DNA from: JAHJQQ01 sp963737555
GTDB taxonomy: Bacteria; Pseudomonadota; Gammaproteobacteria; Thiohalobacterales; Thiohalobacteraceae
Length of the DNA stretch: 64,000 nt
NCBI GenBank assembly: GCA_963737555.1
Contig: CAVTTB010000005.1
Span: 1-64,000, forward strand
Reading direction: 5' to 3'
In this document: in pieces, positions 48,149-59,216 of the stretch
How the letters are laid out: each line of letters begins with the position of its first letter
Position numbering within the stretch: the stretch's first letter is position 1
Translations under genes and position numbers: made by a program
The notes under the pieces: model-generated
Told to the model about the DNA's origin: nothing
Database searches by the model: none
The model's input: only the letters and a program-made list of their open reading frames with translations

Positions 48149-50445
48149 CCCGACTCCGCCCGTTTTGGTTTAGCGCACACCTCGCCTGGTTGTGGCTGGC
48201 CCTGGCCGCCCCGACACTGGCCTTATGGGCTGAAGACGAACCTCTGGAAGCCGACAAGGCCTTTGTCTTCTCCGCCGCGATGACCACAGCGGATAGGCTC
48301 AACGTCCACTGGGACGTCACCGACGGCTATTACCTGTATCGCAGCCGTATCCAGCTCAGTACGGACACGCCCGGCATCACCTTGGGCACAGCGGAATTTC
48401 CGCCGGGCAAGCTCAAGCACGATGAATTCTTCGGCGAAGTCGAAACCTACCGCGGCGGCATCGATATCAGCGTGCCGATCACGCGCACAGCGAGCGCGCC
48501 GGACAACTTCAAACTGATCGCGGTCTCCCAAGGCTGCGCCGATCAGGGCATCTGCTATCCGCCGCATACGCAAACGGCCGAACTCACGCTGCCGCCCCAA
48601 ACTAACGCAACACCCGCCGCGACCAGCGCACCCGTCGATTTGAATCGCGCCCTCGGTCTCGACAGCAGTGAGAACGAATTTCTCCCGGTGGAACTCGCCT
48701 TCCGTCCCAGCGTGAGCACCAGCGCCGATGGCACAGCACTGCTCGCGCGCTGGGATATACAAGACGGTTATTACCTCTACCGCGACAAGCTCCGCGTCGA
48801 ACTGGACAATGTAACTGGCGTCACGCTACAGGCCGCCCAATTCCCGGCCGGTGAATTCAAGGACGATGAAACCTTCGGTCGTGTCGAGGTCTATCACGGG
48901 CCGATCGAAGTCAGGGTGCCGCTGACACGCACGGATGCCGCCGCCACCACTCTCAGTATCAAGCTCAGTTACCAGGGTTGCGCCGAAGGTCTCATTTGTT
49001 ATCCGCCCGAGACACAAAGCTTCGACGTTGCCTTGCCGGCGAGCGGAGCCAGTGCGGCGACGGCCAGTGCGCCGCGCCCGGACAGCGGCGCAAGCAACAG
49101 CGCGACACCGACCACAGCGCCACTCAGTGAACAGGATCAGATCGCGCGCATCCTCACCGACAAACCGTTGTGGCTCGCCATGCTGATCTTCTTCGGCCTC
49201 GGTCTCGGCCTGTCGGTCACGCCCTGCGTGTTCCCGATGATCCCGATCCTCTCCAGCATCATCGTCGGCCAAGGCGAGCACATCACCACCCGGCGCGCCT
49301 TTACGCTCTCATTGGTCTATGTCATGGCGATGGCACTCACCTACACCGCCGCTGGTGTGATCGCGGCGCTGTTCGGTGAAAATCTCCAGGCGGCGTTTCA
49401 GAACCCGTGGATCCTGAGCGGCTTCGCCGCCGTGTTCGTCTTGCTCGCCTTGTCGATGTTCGGCTTCTACGACCTGCAAATGCCTGCCGCATTGCAGAGC
49501 CGCTTGAGTTCGCTCAGCAACCGCCAGCGCGGCGGCACGCTGGCTGGCGTTGCGGTGATGGGGTTTCTCTCGGCGCTGATCGTCGGTCCCTGCGTGGCCG
49601 CGCCGCTCGCCGCCGCGTTGCTGGTGATTGGCCAGACCGGCGATACCGTACTCGGCGGCTCCGCCTTGTTTGCCTTGAGCATGGGCATGGGCGCACCGCT
49701 GCTCGCCATCGGCACCGGTGCAGGCAAGTTGCTGCCACGCGCGGGCGGCTGGATGAACAACGTCAAAGCGGTGTTCGGCGTGTTGCTGCTGGCCGTCGCC
49801 ATCTGGATGCTGGAACGCATTCTGCCGACCACCGCATCAATGGCGTTGTGGGCGGCGCTGCTGATCACCAGCGCGGTCTACATGGGCGCGCTGGAAAGAC
49901 TCGACATCGACGCCACTGGCTGGCACAAACTCTGGAAAGGCATCGGTCTGATACTGCTGCTGTATGGCGCACTGGTACTGGCCGGTATCGCCTCGGGTGG
50001 TAAGGATGTCCTGCAACCTCTGCGCGGCACCGCGTTTGCCGCGAATGCGGCGACCGCAACCAGTGCCAAGCTGGAATTCCGCCGCATCAAATCCCTCGCC
50101 GACCTGGATCGCGAAATCGCGCAGGCCAACGCCCAAGGTAAGAGCGTGATGCTGGATTTCTTCGCCGAGTGGTGCACTGAGTGTCATCGCCTGGAGAAGA
50201 ACACTTTCAGCGACGCGACCGTGCAAGCGGCATTGAACAATACGATTACACTGCAAGCGGATGTCACCGCTAACGACGCCACCGACAAGGCGCTCATGCA
50301 GCGCTACAAACTCATCGGTCCACCGGCGATCCTGTTTTTCGATACAACTGGGCAGGAGTTGAACTCGCACCGTGTCGTCGGCTACATGGACGCCGAGGGT
50401 TTCGCAGCGCATGTACGCAGTACGGGAAGCACGGAAATTAGGTGA
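48145..50445 (+). CDS. dsbD: Thiol:disulfide interchange protein DsbD with duplicated N-terminal domain
   Basis: About 766 residues from ATG 48145. After a signal peptide there are two copies of the periplasmic alpha domain, each with the cysteine pair in a matching motif (QGCADQGICYPP near residue 130, QGCAEGLICYPP near 285) and a DGYYLYR repeat. A membrane domain of about eight spans follows, with SVTPCVFPMIPIL and GFLSALIVGPCVAAPLAAAL carrying the paired cysteines. The C-terminal thioredoxin-like domain has FFAEWCTECHRLEK. It moves electrons from cytoplasmic thioredoxin to periplasmic DsbC, DsbG or cytochrome c maturation proteins. Ordinary DsbD has one alpha domain. Confidence 0.93.
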   Translation: MTRLRPFWFSAHLAWLWLALAAPTLALWAEDEPLEADKAFVFSAAMTTADRLNVHWDVTDGYYLYRSRIQLSTDTPGITLGTAEFPPGKLKHDEFFGEVETYRGGIDISVPITRTASAPDNFKLIAVSQGCADQGICYPPHTQTAELTLPPQTNATPAATSAPVDLNRALGLDSSENEFLPVELAFRPSVSTSADGTALLARWDIQDGYYLYRDKLRVELDNVTGVTLQAAQFPAGEFKDDETFGRVEVYHGPIEVRVPLTRTDAAATTLSIKLSYQGCAEGLICYPPETQSFDVALPASGASAATASAPRPDSGASNSATPTTAPLSEQDQIARILTDKPLWLAMLIFFGLGLGLSVTPCVFPMIPILSSIIVGQGEHITTRRAFTLSLVYVMAMALTYTAAGVIAALFGENLQAAFQNPWILSGFAAVFVLLALSMFGFYDLQMPAALQSRLSSLSNRQRGGTLAGVAVMGFLSALIVGPCVAAPLAAALLVIGQTGDTVLGGSALFALSMGMGAPLLAIGTGAGKLLPRAGGWMNNVKAVFGVLLLAVAIWMLERILPTTASMALWAALLITSAVYMGALERLDIDATGWHKLWKGIGLILLLYGALVLAGIASGGKDVLQPLRGTAFAANAATATSAKLEFRRIKSLADLDREIAQANAQGKSVMLDFFAEWCTECHRLEKNTFSDATVQAALNNTITLQADVTANDATDKALMQRYKLIGPPAILFFDTTGQELNSHRVVGYMDAEGFAAHVRSTGSTEIR

Positions 50446-50522
50446 CGGAAATTACGCAGCGTGTAGGAGCGTGCCACAAGCCGAACCTATAACGGGCCGA
50501 CCTCAAGCCAGTAGTTTTCCGA

Positions 50523-51887
50523 TCAAGTCTTGAAATCGTATTTGCGGATCAGGTCATACATCGTCGGTCGGCTCACGCCCAGCAATTCGGCCGCCTGGGA
50601 AATCTTCCCGCCGACATGACTGAGCGCACGCAACACGGCTTGGCGTTCGGCCGTTTCTCGTACCTCACGCAAGTCGAAACTTTGTGGCTGGCTGCCTGGT
50701 TGCTCGCCACTCAACTCCAGATCGCGCGCCGTAATCTGTTTGTGCTCGGCCATGATGACCGAACGCTTCACCCGGTTCTCCAGCTCACGCACATTGCCTG
50801 GCCAGTGATAACTTTCCAAGGCGGCCAAGGCGTCTTTGCCGAAGCGATGCATCTGGCTGCCATGCTGACGACTGTTGCGTTCAAGGAAGACCCGCGCCAA
50901 TAACAAAACGTCGCCAATACGCTCGCGCAATGGCGGGATACGTACGGATATTTCACTCAGGCGGTAATACAAATCTTCGCGGAAATGCGATTCGCGAATC
51001 AGCGTCTGCAGATCTTTGTGCGTTGCACAGATAACCCGCACATCCACCGGAATTTCTTTACGTCCACCGACCCGCTCGATCACACGTTCCTGCAGGAACC
51101 GTAATAGCTTGGCCTGCAAGGGGAATGGCAGGTCGCCGATTTCGTCGAGGAATAGCGTGCCGCCGGCGGCGGTTTCGATCTTGCCCGGCGTGGTTTTCAC
51201 TGCGCCGGTGAAGGCGCCTTTCTCATAGCCGAACAATTCACTTTCGAGCAATGTCTCGGGAATGGCCGCACAATTGATCGCCACGAAGGGGCCGGTGGAG
51301 CGCCGGCTCAGGGCATGCAGCGAACGCGCAATGAGTTCCTTGCCGGTACCGCTTTCGCCGAGCACCAGCACCGTGGCATCAGAGGGCGCGACCTTCTCGA
51401 TGGTGCGACAGACGTTGAGCATTTCGGCGCTGCCGGTCAATACGCCTTCGAGCGGGGACTCCGCATGCTGCGTGTTGTGCAAACGCCGGTTTTCGTTTTC
51501 CAGTTCGTTCAGTCGATAGGCGCGATTGACAATAAACCCGAGCAGGTCGGAATCGATCGGCTTATGGAAAAAATCGTAGGCGCCCAATGCCACCGCGCGC
51601 AGGGCATTCTCACGCTCGTTGTTGCCGGTGACGACGATGATTTTGGTGTGCGGGTAATCGGCCAGCACCTGTTCCAGGGTGGCGAATCCCTCGCTGGTGC
51701 CGCTCGTATCCGGCGGCAGGCCCAAGTCCAGGGTCATGACGGGAAAAGAGTTTTTCTTCAGCTCAGCAGCAGCAGCGGCCCGATCGCCGGCGACGATGAC
51801 CTCATAACCTTCGAAGCACCAGCGCAGCTGCGCCTGTAACCCCGGGTCATCTTCAACGACCAGCAATTTCCTTGTAATTTCCGTCAT
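50523..51887 (-). CDS. prsR: PEP-CTERM-system sigma-54 response regulator PrsR
   Basis: 454 residues, intact. An N-terminal receiver (LLVVEDDPGLQAQL; phospho-acceptor aspartate in TLDLGLPP), a central AAA+ domain with GESGTGKELIARSLH, ELFGYEKGAFTGAVK and GGTLFLDEIGDLP, and a C-terminal Fis-type helix-turn-helix (SQAAELLGVSRPTMYDLIRK). The GAFTGA loop means it activates sigma-54 promoters. Members of this subfamily occur with exosortase A and control PEP-CTERM genes. It overlaps the end of prsK by 35 bp. Confidence 0.92.
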   Translation of the reverse strand: MTEITRKLLVVEDDPGLQAQLRWCFEGYEVIVAGDRAAAAAELKKNSFPVMTLDLGLPPDTSGTSEGFATLEQVLADYPHTKIIVVTGNNERENALRAVALGAYDFFHKPIDSDLLGFIVNRAYRLNELENENRRLHNTQHAESPLEGVLTGSAEMLNVCRTIEKVAPSDATVLVLGESGTGKELIARSLHALSRRSTGPFVAINCAAIPETLLESELFGYEKGAFTGAVKTTPGKIETAAGGTLFLDEIGDLPFPLQAKLLRFLQERVIERVGGRKEIPVDVRVICATHKDLQTLIRESHFREDLYYRLSEISVRIPPLRERIGDVLLLARVFLERNSRQHGSQMHRFGKDALAALESYHWPGNVRELENRVKRSVIMAEHKQITARDLELSGEQPGSQPQSFDLREVRETAERQAVLRALSHVGGKISQAAELLGVSRPTMYDLIRKYDFKT

Positions 51888-53997
51888 TCGGGTACCCGTT
51901 CCCCTCTATTAAGCATAACTGTACGGTATTTTTGTTTTCATCGCTAATGGGCACCCGTAGGCGGAAAGTCGTGCCTTCATCCACCCGGCTGATGACCTCG
52001 ACATCCCCGCCCAGGGCATGCACGAATTCACGGGTTTCGTACACCCCGATGCCCATGCCGGCCTTGCCCTTGGTCGTCTCGAATGGCCGGAACAGCCGAT
52101 CACGGATAAATTGTGCGTCCATCCCGCTGCCGTTGTCCTGCACCTCGATCACCGCCCATTCATCCAACTTGAACAGGCGCATGATAATTCGCCCATCGTC
52201 CGGCGTGGCATCCTGGGCATTGCGTACCAGATGACCAATAATCGCGGCAAAGCGGTCTTTGTTCGCGCGCGCGGCAATGCCCTTGGCCTGACAATCCACG
52301 CTGGGTGCTGGCCGGCCACCGGCCATGGTTCGCGCCACATCGTGCAGCAGTTCGCAGAGCTCCACCGTGACGACCTGCCGGTTATCGGCACCACCGCTGC
52401 GCAGATGCGCCATCAGTCGGTTCATCTTATCGACAGAATGCTCAACGGTACGGATGGCGTCCTCCATAAACTGGGGGTTGTGCTTGTGCTTGGCGGCGTT
52501 GGTCACCACCAGCGACAGCTGCGCGACGAGATTCTTCAGATCGTGCATTACATAAGTCGACAGACGATTGCAGGTTTCGAACTGGCGCGCGTCGGCCAAG
52601 GCGCGCGCGGCCTCCAACTGCGCCAGATGACTGGCCGCCTGGCGGCCCGCCGTCTTCAGCAGATCGCAATCTTCCCAATTGAAATGCTGCGGCGATGGCG
52701 AGCGCGTCAACACGATGAAGCCCATCAACCGGTCATGCAAAATCAGCGGCGTAACCAACCACGCCCGAGGAATGTCAACTATCCACGCCGGCAGTTCCAA
52801 CCCCACATAGAGTTCACGATCGCGCGCATACTCATCAAGATTGATCACCCATTCCTGGCGGCCCAGAAACGCGACCAGGGAACTGTCGGCGTGCTCCGTC
52901 GCTTCGGTGGGAATTTCCATCTGCCAGGCCGCGACCGCTTCGAATTGCCCGCCATCGCGCCGCAGCCATAACGCGCCCGATGGGCTTTCTATGATTTCCG
53001 CAATGGCGCGCACCACCCGTTCGCGCAGGCGCACATCGGGTTCGCCCGATGACAAAGTGCCGATGAAGCGCAGCCACTCGTCGCGATAATCGTATTTGTA
53101 ATGAAAGAAATGTTTGTTGATGAAGACCCGCAGACTGGCGCGCAGTTGTCCGGAGAACAACAGCACCGCCAACGTCAACATCGCGCCAAACAGGAAAATC
53201 ACTTGGGCGACCGCGCCCCAACTGCCGCCGAAGCTGCGCACGTAATAGCCGCCGGTACCCATCGCGAACAAATAGATACCGGCGCCGAGCAGCGATGCCG
53301 AATGGAAGACGATGCGCCGCGATACGAAGATTTCCCGCGACCAGTGTGTATCCCGCGCGATAGCGAGACCAATCAGCGGCACCACCAGGGCATTGGCCGC
53401 GCCGCGCGCCTCCCACAAGGCACCGTCTACACGCTGGAACAACAGCGCATCGGCATATAGATAGATGTCATAGGCAAACAGACCACCTACGCCCATACAC
53501 AGATATTTGATGCCGCGACGCATCTCTGGCCGGGTATTGCGGAACAGCTGCTCCACCATGACCAAGCCGAACACCGCCAGCAACAGATAGCCAGCCAACA
53601 GCCAATCGACCCCGATCGACGAAATGATGGCCACACCGGAATAGAAACGATGCACGGTCAGGCTTGCGAGCAAGACCACAAAGGCCCCGACCACCATCAC
53701 CACGGCGCGGAAACGCCGGTCGGAAATGGCCTGATCGCCGTAGGCCGTACCCAGGATGCGGGCCAGGAAAGCGATCCAGGCGAGATCGCGCAGCAGTTCC
53801 AGCAATTGCGCCGAGAAAGCGGTGGATTGCACCGCGCTGTGGTAGGCCGCAACACCCATCCACAACGCACTGGCGAACGTCGCCAACAGGAGCATGCGTT
53901 TGCGTGCGTGTCCACGCTGACCGGTCAACAGCACCAACGCCAACAGCAGGAACGCCACGGCTCCCGCTGTATATCCCACGAATCCAATGCTCAACAT
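51853..53997 (-). CDS. prsK: PEP-CTERM-system histidine kinase PrsK
   Basis: 714 residues. About eight N-terminal membrane spans, then a GAF-like region, then the kinase: H-box YVMHDLKNLVAQLSLVV, N-box IGHLVRNAQDATPDDG, DNGSGMDAQFI and GKAGMGIGVYETREF. The unusual NLVAQLS H-box and membrane N-terminus are characteristic of PrsK. It is translated just before and partly overlapping prsR, forming a two-component pair. Confidence 0.9.
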   Translation of the reverse strand: MLSIGFVGYTAGAVAFLLLALVLLTGQRGHARKRMLLLATFASALWMGVAAYHSAVQSTAFSAQLLELLRDLAWIAFLARILGTAYGDQAISDRRFRAVVMVVGAFVVLLASLTVHRFYSGVAIISSIGVDWLLAGYLLLAVFGLVMVEQLFRNTRPEMRRGIKYLCMGVGGLFAYDIYLYADALLFQRVDGALWEARGAANALVVPLIGLAIARDTHWSREIFVSRRIVFHSASLLGAGIYLFAMGTGGYYVRSFGGSWGAVAQVIFLFGAMLTLAVLLFSGQLRASLRVFINKHFFHYKYDYRDEWLRFIGTLSSGEPDVRLRERVVRAIAEIIESPSGALWLRRDGGQFEAVAAWQMEIPTEATEHADSSLVAFLGRQEWVINLDEYARDRELYVGLELPAWIVDIPRAWLVTPLILHDRLMGFIVLTRSPSPQHFNWEDCDLLKTAGRQAASHLAQLEAARALADARQFETCNRLSTYVMHDLKNLVAQLSLVVTNAAKHKHNPQFMEDAIRTVEHSVDKMNRLMAHLRSGGADNRQVVTVELCELLHDVARTMAGGRPAPSVDCQAKGIAARANKDRFAAIIGHLVRNAQDATPDDGRIIMRLFKLDEWAVIEVQDNGSGMDAQFIRDRLFRPFETTKGKAGMGIGVYETREFVHALGGDVEVISRVDEGTTFRLRVPISDENKNTVQLCLIEGNGYPNDGNYKEIAGR

Positions 53998-54361
53998 GCA
54001 CTATCCCCGTAATTCGGCCATGATGCCCGCCGAAAAATACTTCCGTCCCATGTCGCCCAGTCGTTCCTGGGTGTCTGCGCCCGCGTCATATCGCGATACT
54101 TAGGGGTGTGCGGACTACCGTGGTACACGGGTAAAAAAATCACTATAAAGTAGCGGCAAGGTGGCGCCAAGGGATAGGTAGATGACCTGAGGACAAAGCC
54201 GTCAGGAAACAAAACACAGTAGGGCGCATTAGACCATAGATCGTAATGCGCCGGATGTGTTCATGGGGTTCGACTTCAACAGGCCCCCCATAAAATATCC
54301 GGCGCATTACGCTACATTAGCCCGTCCTACATCAGTGGCTGACAGCACCCAGAAGAAATTA
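53998..54361. other. Intergenic stretch with an inverted repeat
   Basis: No gene is seen in this 364-bp stretch between prsT and prsK. It contains GTAATGCGCCGGAT at 54243-54256 and its exact complement at 54297-54310, inside a longer segment rich in CGCATTA strings. It is a REP-like dispersed repeat. Confidence 0.7.
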
Positions 54362-57010
54362 TTAAAGCCCGTTCAGAGTCTTACGCGCCTCTTCCGCCTC
54401 AGCGAATTCACCCAGTTCGAGCGCCTTGGTCAGTGCCACCTTGGCCTTGGCCTTGTCACCGGCCTTGGCATAGGCCATTCCGAGGTGGTAGTGGAAGATC
54501 GCGACCTTGGGCGCGGCTGTTGACCACACCCTCAAGCACTTCCACGGCCTTGGCGTAATCGCCGGTGCGGTAATAAACCCAACCCACCGTATCCTGCATG
54601 GCCGGGCTGCTGGACCGGGGCGAGCTTGGCCGCCAGCTCCTTGGCCCGCGCCAGACTTTGAGCATCGGTGCGGTGGTCCGCGAGCAGTGCCGCCAGATTG
54701 TTCACCGCGACGGCATTGTCGGGCTGTTTGGCGAGTACCTTTTCATAGACACCGATGGCCGCGTCGAAATCGCCCTGGCGTTCGTACACCCCAGCCAATC
54801 CGATCTGTAAGCTGACGTCGTCCTTGAGTACGCCGAGCCCCTGTTCATAAGCGGCCACTGCGCCGGCCTTGTTGCCCTGCTGTTCCCGTGCTGCGGACAA
54901 TTGGGTGTAGACCGTCGCGTTGTTCGGGTTGATTTGAATCTGCTTGGCGAAGGCGGCTTCGGCAGCCGCATAGTCCTTGCGCGCCATCTGCACGACACCA
55001 AGCAGATCGTTAGCGGCCTTATGCTCCGGCTCTTCACGCAGGATAGTCTGCACCCGCGCCAGTGCCTGATCGGCCTGCCCGGCTGCCACCTGGGTATTTA
55101 CAATCTCAGTAAGCAGCGCGAGCTTGCCTGCCGCCTGAGCCAGACCATAGGCCTGTTCGTACTCTTTGAGTGCACCGGCCGATATCGCCCTTGGCACGCA
55201 GGAAACGACCCATGCGGAAATAACCTTCCGGATTATCAGGAGCAACCGTCTTGAGACGGTTGATCGCCGTCTCCAACGCGGGCGCATCGTTGGTCGCAGC
55301 CAGGATATCGGTCTTCAAGATCAGCGCCGCCAGATTCTTCTCGTCACGCTCCAGGATCGCATCGACCTCGGCCATGGCCGCGGCGGCATCACCCTCGGCC
55401 ATGTGCACCCGCGCCAGGCGCAGTGAGGCCTCGGGATTATCCGGCGCGGCTTCCTTGAGTTTGACCAGTTCCTCCTTGGTGGCGGCCAGATCGCCCTTCG
55501 CGGCCAACACTTCGGATTTGGCGGCCATGGCATCGGCATTGGCCGGATCCTGTCGCCAACACCTTATCGATCTGCTCCAGCGCACCTGGCAGATCCTTCT
55601 TAGCGATCAGAAAGCGCGCATATTTGATGCGCGCATCAGCGTTCTGCGGTGCAATCTCCACCGCCCGACGCAGATTGTCGCCAGCCAATTCGGTATCGCC
55701 CTTGCGCAACTGCGCCTCGGCCAGCAGATGCATCACCGGCACCGAATCCGGCTGATCCTTGAGCACCGAGCGGAACGCGCCGACCGCGGTATCGAAATCA
55801 CCGCCCTGCATGGCCATACGACCTTTCATCAGCAGCGCATCGTTGTCCTTGGGATTGAGCCGTCAGCACCTGCTCAGTCAATTGGCGTGCCTTGTCCATA
55901 TCACCCGCAGCGGCCGCATGCGCGGCCAAACGGTTACGCGCCATAAGACCCGGCGGCTCTTCGCCGAAGTGCGTGACCATCTCGTCGTAAATCTTCTTGG
56001 CCTCGTCCGGCTTTTTGTCCTGCTCATACAGAGCCGCCAGCCTAATCCGCAACTCGTACATCTCAGGCTTCTGCTCAATGGCTTTGCGCAGATAATCGAT
56101 CGCCGCAGCCGCGCCTTTCTTGGCCGCCAGGAACTCACTCAGCATGAGATAACGCTTGGCATCTTTAGGATCCACATCAATGGCCTCACGCAACACGGCC
56201 TCGGCCTTGTCGGCCTGATCGGTCTGCGCCAGGAACTGCGCCAACTGCACCCGGAAAGACTGTTCATCGGGCTTGGCCGCGATCAACTCACGCATCACGC
56301 TTCTCGGCTGCATCATTCTTCTTTTGCTGCGCATACATCTGCGCGAGCTGCAATTTGAGCGGGACAGACTCCTCGGCCTTGCCAGCCGCCGTCTACCAAC
56401 ACCGTTCTGCATCCGCCAGCACGGTCCGACCTGCATATACAGCGAGGCCAGCAGACCTGATCGCTGGACCGTTAGCGGGATCTTCCTTCACGACCGTTTC
56501 GGCCAGAGCGCAAGCGCCTCGTCGTTCTTTCCTTCGCGCACCAACATCGCAGCACGTAACGCGCGGGCGCCGGAGTGCTTGGCGTCACGTTTGAGAATCT
56601 CATCGATTTCGTGTCTGCGCCTGCCCCAGCGCCTTGGCCTCGCCATCACGCTCATTCTGAGACTTATAGCCGCATTGGCCTGGAGCATGATAGAACTGCG
56701 CCAATCGGCTACGCGCATCGATCAACTCGGGATCAAGCTCCACCGCCTTGGTGTAATTGCCGAAGGCCTTGGCCCATTCCTGCTGCTTCTCTTCCACCTG
56801 ACCGATCAGGTAATAAGCCTCTGCCGACTTGGGATCGATCTGCAGTACGTTCTTGATCTCGACGCGCGCCTTATCCCAGTTCTCCTCGGCAATATAGGCC
56901 TTACCGCGCTCCAGATATTTGGCCTTGCGATCTTCCGCACCACCACAGCCGACGAGCATGAGCGCGGCAAGCGCGGTTACCAGCAATTTCTTCCGAGTTT
57001 CGAGCACCAT
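54362..57010 (-). CDS. prsT: PEP-CTERM-system TPR lipoprotein PrsT, several frameshifts
   Basis: About 882 residues from ATG 57010. The lipobox is in LAALMLVGCGGAED. The rest is TPRs throughout (for example AKYLERGKAYIAEENWDKAR, AVELDPELIDARSRLAQFY, LIGLAGVYERQGDFDAAIGV). At least six frame changes (near 56650, 56430, 56300, 55850, 55550, 55190 and 54590 to 54520) cut it, with TPR homology continuing through each. PrsT is an outer-membrane or periplasmic lipoprotein found with exosortase A. It lies upstream of prsK-prsR on the same strand. Confidence 0.85.
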
Positions 57011-57109
57011 GTTCAATCCTCCACGGACTTCATAATTAGCGATGATTATGTTTATGTGCAATTCACAATGTGCGCATGAGCGGCACAGACACGCCATGCG
57101 ATCTATACT

Positions 57110-58069
57110 TCAACCCATCCCACGGACCTGCGATTCCGCCGCATCCACATGCGCCAGGAACCACTCATAGGCATTGCGGATACCTTCTTCCAGACCGATC
57201 TCCGGCTTCCAGCCCAGCGCCGTGATTCGCCCCACATCGACCAGCTTGCGCGGCGTGCCGTCCGGCTTGGAGGAATCGAACACGATCTCGCCTGTATAGC
57301 CAACCGCCTTCTTCACCAGCCCCGCCAACTCGCCGATCGGTATATCCGATCCGGTGCCGATGTTGACGATATCCGTGCCCTCGTAATGTTCCATCAGAAA
57401 CACACAGGCGCGCGCGCAATCGTCGACATGCAGGAATTCACGCAGCGGCTTGCCTGTGCCCCACACGACGACCGACGGCGCTTTAGCGACCTTGGCCTCG
57501 TGGAATTTACGAATCAACGCCGGCATGACATGCGATTTTTCCAGATCGAAATTATCGCCAGGGCCGTACAGATTGGTTGGCATCGCCGAGATAAAACGCG
57601 CACCGTATTGACGCTGATAGGCCTGGCATAGCTTGATACCGGCGATCTTGGCCACCGCATACCACTCGTTGGTCGGCTCCAGTGGACCGCTTAAGAGATA
57701 GTCTTCCTTGAGCGGCTGCGGCGCCAGCCTCGGGTAGATGCAGGTGCTGCCGAGAAATAGCAGCTTCTTCGTTCCATTCCGGTAGGCGGCATCGATGATG
57801 TTCGCCTCCATCATGAGATTGTCGTAGATGAATTCGGCGGGATAGGTATCGTTGGCGAGAATACCACCGACCTTGGCGGCCGCCAGAAACACATAATCCG
57901 GCCGCTGCTCGGCGAAGAACGCGCGCACCGCAGACTGTTCGCGCAGGTCCAACTCACGACTGGTCGCCGTGATGAAGTTGCTGTAACCCTCGGCTTGCAG
58001 ATGGCGGAGAATGGCCGCGCCTACCAGGCCACGATGGCCAGCGATATAAATGCGTGCGTTCTTGTCCAT
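57110..58069 (-). CDS. fcl: GDP-L-fucose synthase
   Basis: 319 residues, full length. The NADP-binding motif IYIAGHRGLVGAAILRHL, the FLGSTCIYP segment and the catalytic Tyr/Lys pair in EWYAVAKIAGIKLCQAY are present, with VWGTGKPLREFLHVDD. It converts GDP-4-keto-6-deoxymannose to GDP-L-fucose. It follows gmd at 24 bp, so the two form an operon within the exopolysaccharide locus. Confidence 0.95.
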   Translation of the reverse strand: MDKNARIYIAGHRGLVGAAILRHLQAEGYSNFITATSRELDLREQSAVRAFFAEQRPDYVFLAAAKVGGILANDTYPAEFIYDNLMMEANIIDAAYRNGTKKLLFLGSTCIYPRLAPQPLKEDYLLSGPLEPTNEWYAVAKIAGIKLCQAYQRQYGARFISAMPTNLYGPGDNFDLEKSHVMPALIRKFHEAKVAKAPSVVVWGTGKPLREFLHVDDCARACVFLMEHYEGTDIVNIGTGSDIPIGELAGLVKKAVGYTGEIVFDSSKPDGTPRKLVDVGRITALGWKPEIGLEEGIRNAYEWFLAHVDAAESQVRGMG

Positions 58070-58093
58070 GTCGAGTATCCGCTACGCTGTGCC

Positions 58094-59197
58094 TTATTCT
58101 TTATAGTCGAAGGTCTTGAAACCTTCGCGCCGGCACATCTCGTCCTTCTCGGCGAGCATCAGATCCTCGCGCACCATCTCGGCGACCATCTGGTCGAGGG
58201 TGATTTCCGCCGACCAGCCCAGTTTCTCGCGCGCCTTGGTAGGATCGCCCAGCAGCGTCTCGACCTCGGTCGGCCGGAAATAACGCGGATCGACCTCGAC
58301 CAGCACCTTGCCGCTCTTGGCATCAATACCCTTCTCGTTGAGGCCTTCGCCTTCCCAGCGCATCTGCATGCCAACCTCGGCAAACGCGGCATCGACAAAC
58401 TGGCGCACCGAATACTGCTTGCCGGTCGCGATCACGAAATCCTCCGGCTGTTCCTGTTGCAGGATCAACCACTGCGCCCGCACATAATCACGCGCATGGC
58501 CCCAGTCGCGCAGGGAATTGAGATTGCCGAGGTACAGATTCTCCTGCAGCCCCAGCTTGATGCGCGCCACGGCGCGGGTGATCTTGCGGGTGACGAAGGT
58601 CTCGCCGCGGACCGGCGACTCGTGATTGAACAGAATACCGTTGCAGGCAAAGATACCGTAGGCCTCGCGGTAGTTCACACAGATCCAATAGGAATACACC
58701 TTGGCGGCGGCATACGGACTGCGCGGGTAGAACGGCGTGGTCTCGCGCTGCGGGATCTCCTGCACCTTGCCGAACATCTCCGAGGTCGAGGCCTGATAGA
58801 AACGCGTCTTCTTCTCCAGACCCAGGATGCGGATCGCCTCCAGAATGCGCAGCGTACCCAGCGCATCGGCGTTCGCCGTATATTCCGGCGTCTCGAACGA
58901 CACCGCCACATGGCTCTGCGCCGCCAGGTTGTAGATTTCGTCCGGCTGTACCTGCTGGATGATACGGATCAGATTGGTCGCATCGGTCAGATCGCCGTAA
59001 TGCAGGATGAAGCGACGACCTTTCTCGTGCGGATCGCTATAGAGATGATCGACGCGGTCGGTGTTGAACGACGAGGCACGGCGTTTGATGCCATGGACAA
59101 TGTAGCCATTCTCGAGCAGCAGCTCGGCAAGATAGGCACCGTCCTGGCCAGTGACACCGGTAATCAGCGCAACCTTATTTTTTGTATTCACGATCAT
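58094..59197 (-). CDS. gmd: GDP-mannose 4,6-dehydratase
   Basis: About 367 residues. The start is either ATG 59197 or the GTG at 59191 with GAGTGAGG upstream. Motifs: ALITGVTGQDGAYLAELLL, NLAAQSHVAVSFE, FYQASTSEMFGKVQEIPQ and the Tyr/Lys pair in YPRSPYAAAKVYSYW. It produces the intermediate used by Fcl (GDP-L-fucose) or other deoxyhexose pathways. It is directly upstream of fcl. Confidence 0.95.
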   Translation of the reverse strand: MIVNTKNKVALITGVTGQDGAYLAELLLENGYIVHGIKRRASSFNTDRVDHLYSDPHEKGRRFILHYGDLTDATNLIRIIQQVQPDEIYNLAAQSHVAVSFETPEYTANADALGTLRILEAIRILGLEKKTRFYQASTSEMFGKVQEIPQRETTPFYPRSPYAAAKVYSYWICVNYREAYGIFACNGILFNHESPVRGETFVTRKITRAVARIKLGLQENLYLGNLNSLRDWGHARDYVRAQWLILQQEQPEDFVIATGKQYSVRQFVDAAFAEVGMQMRWEGEGLNEKGIDAKSGKVLVEVDPRYFRPTEVETLLGDPTKAREKLGWSAEITLDQMVAEMVREDLMLAEKDEMCRREGFKTFDYKE

Positions 59198-59216
59198 CCT
59201 CACTCCAAAATAATTT

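Noticed and set aside
47176..50445. A single 1089-residue reading frame spanning cutA and dsbD
   Set aside because: It is an artefact of one extra base near 48100. The first part upstream of 47818 is antisense to fxsA, and CutA and DsbD end and start normally once the frame is restored.
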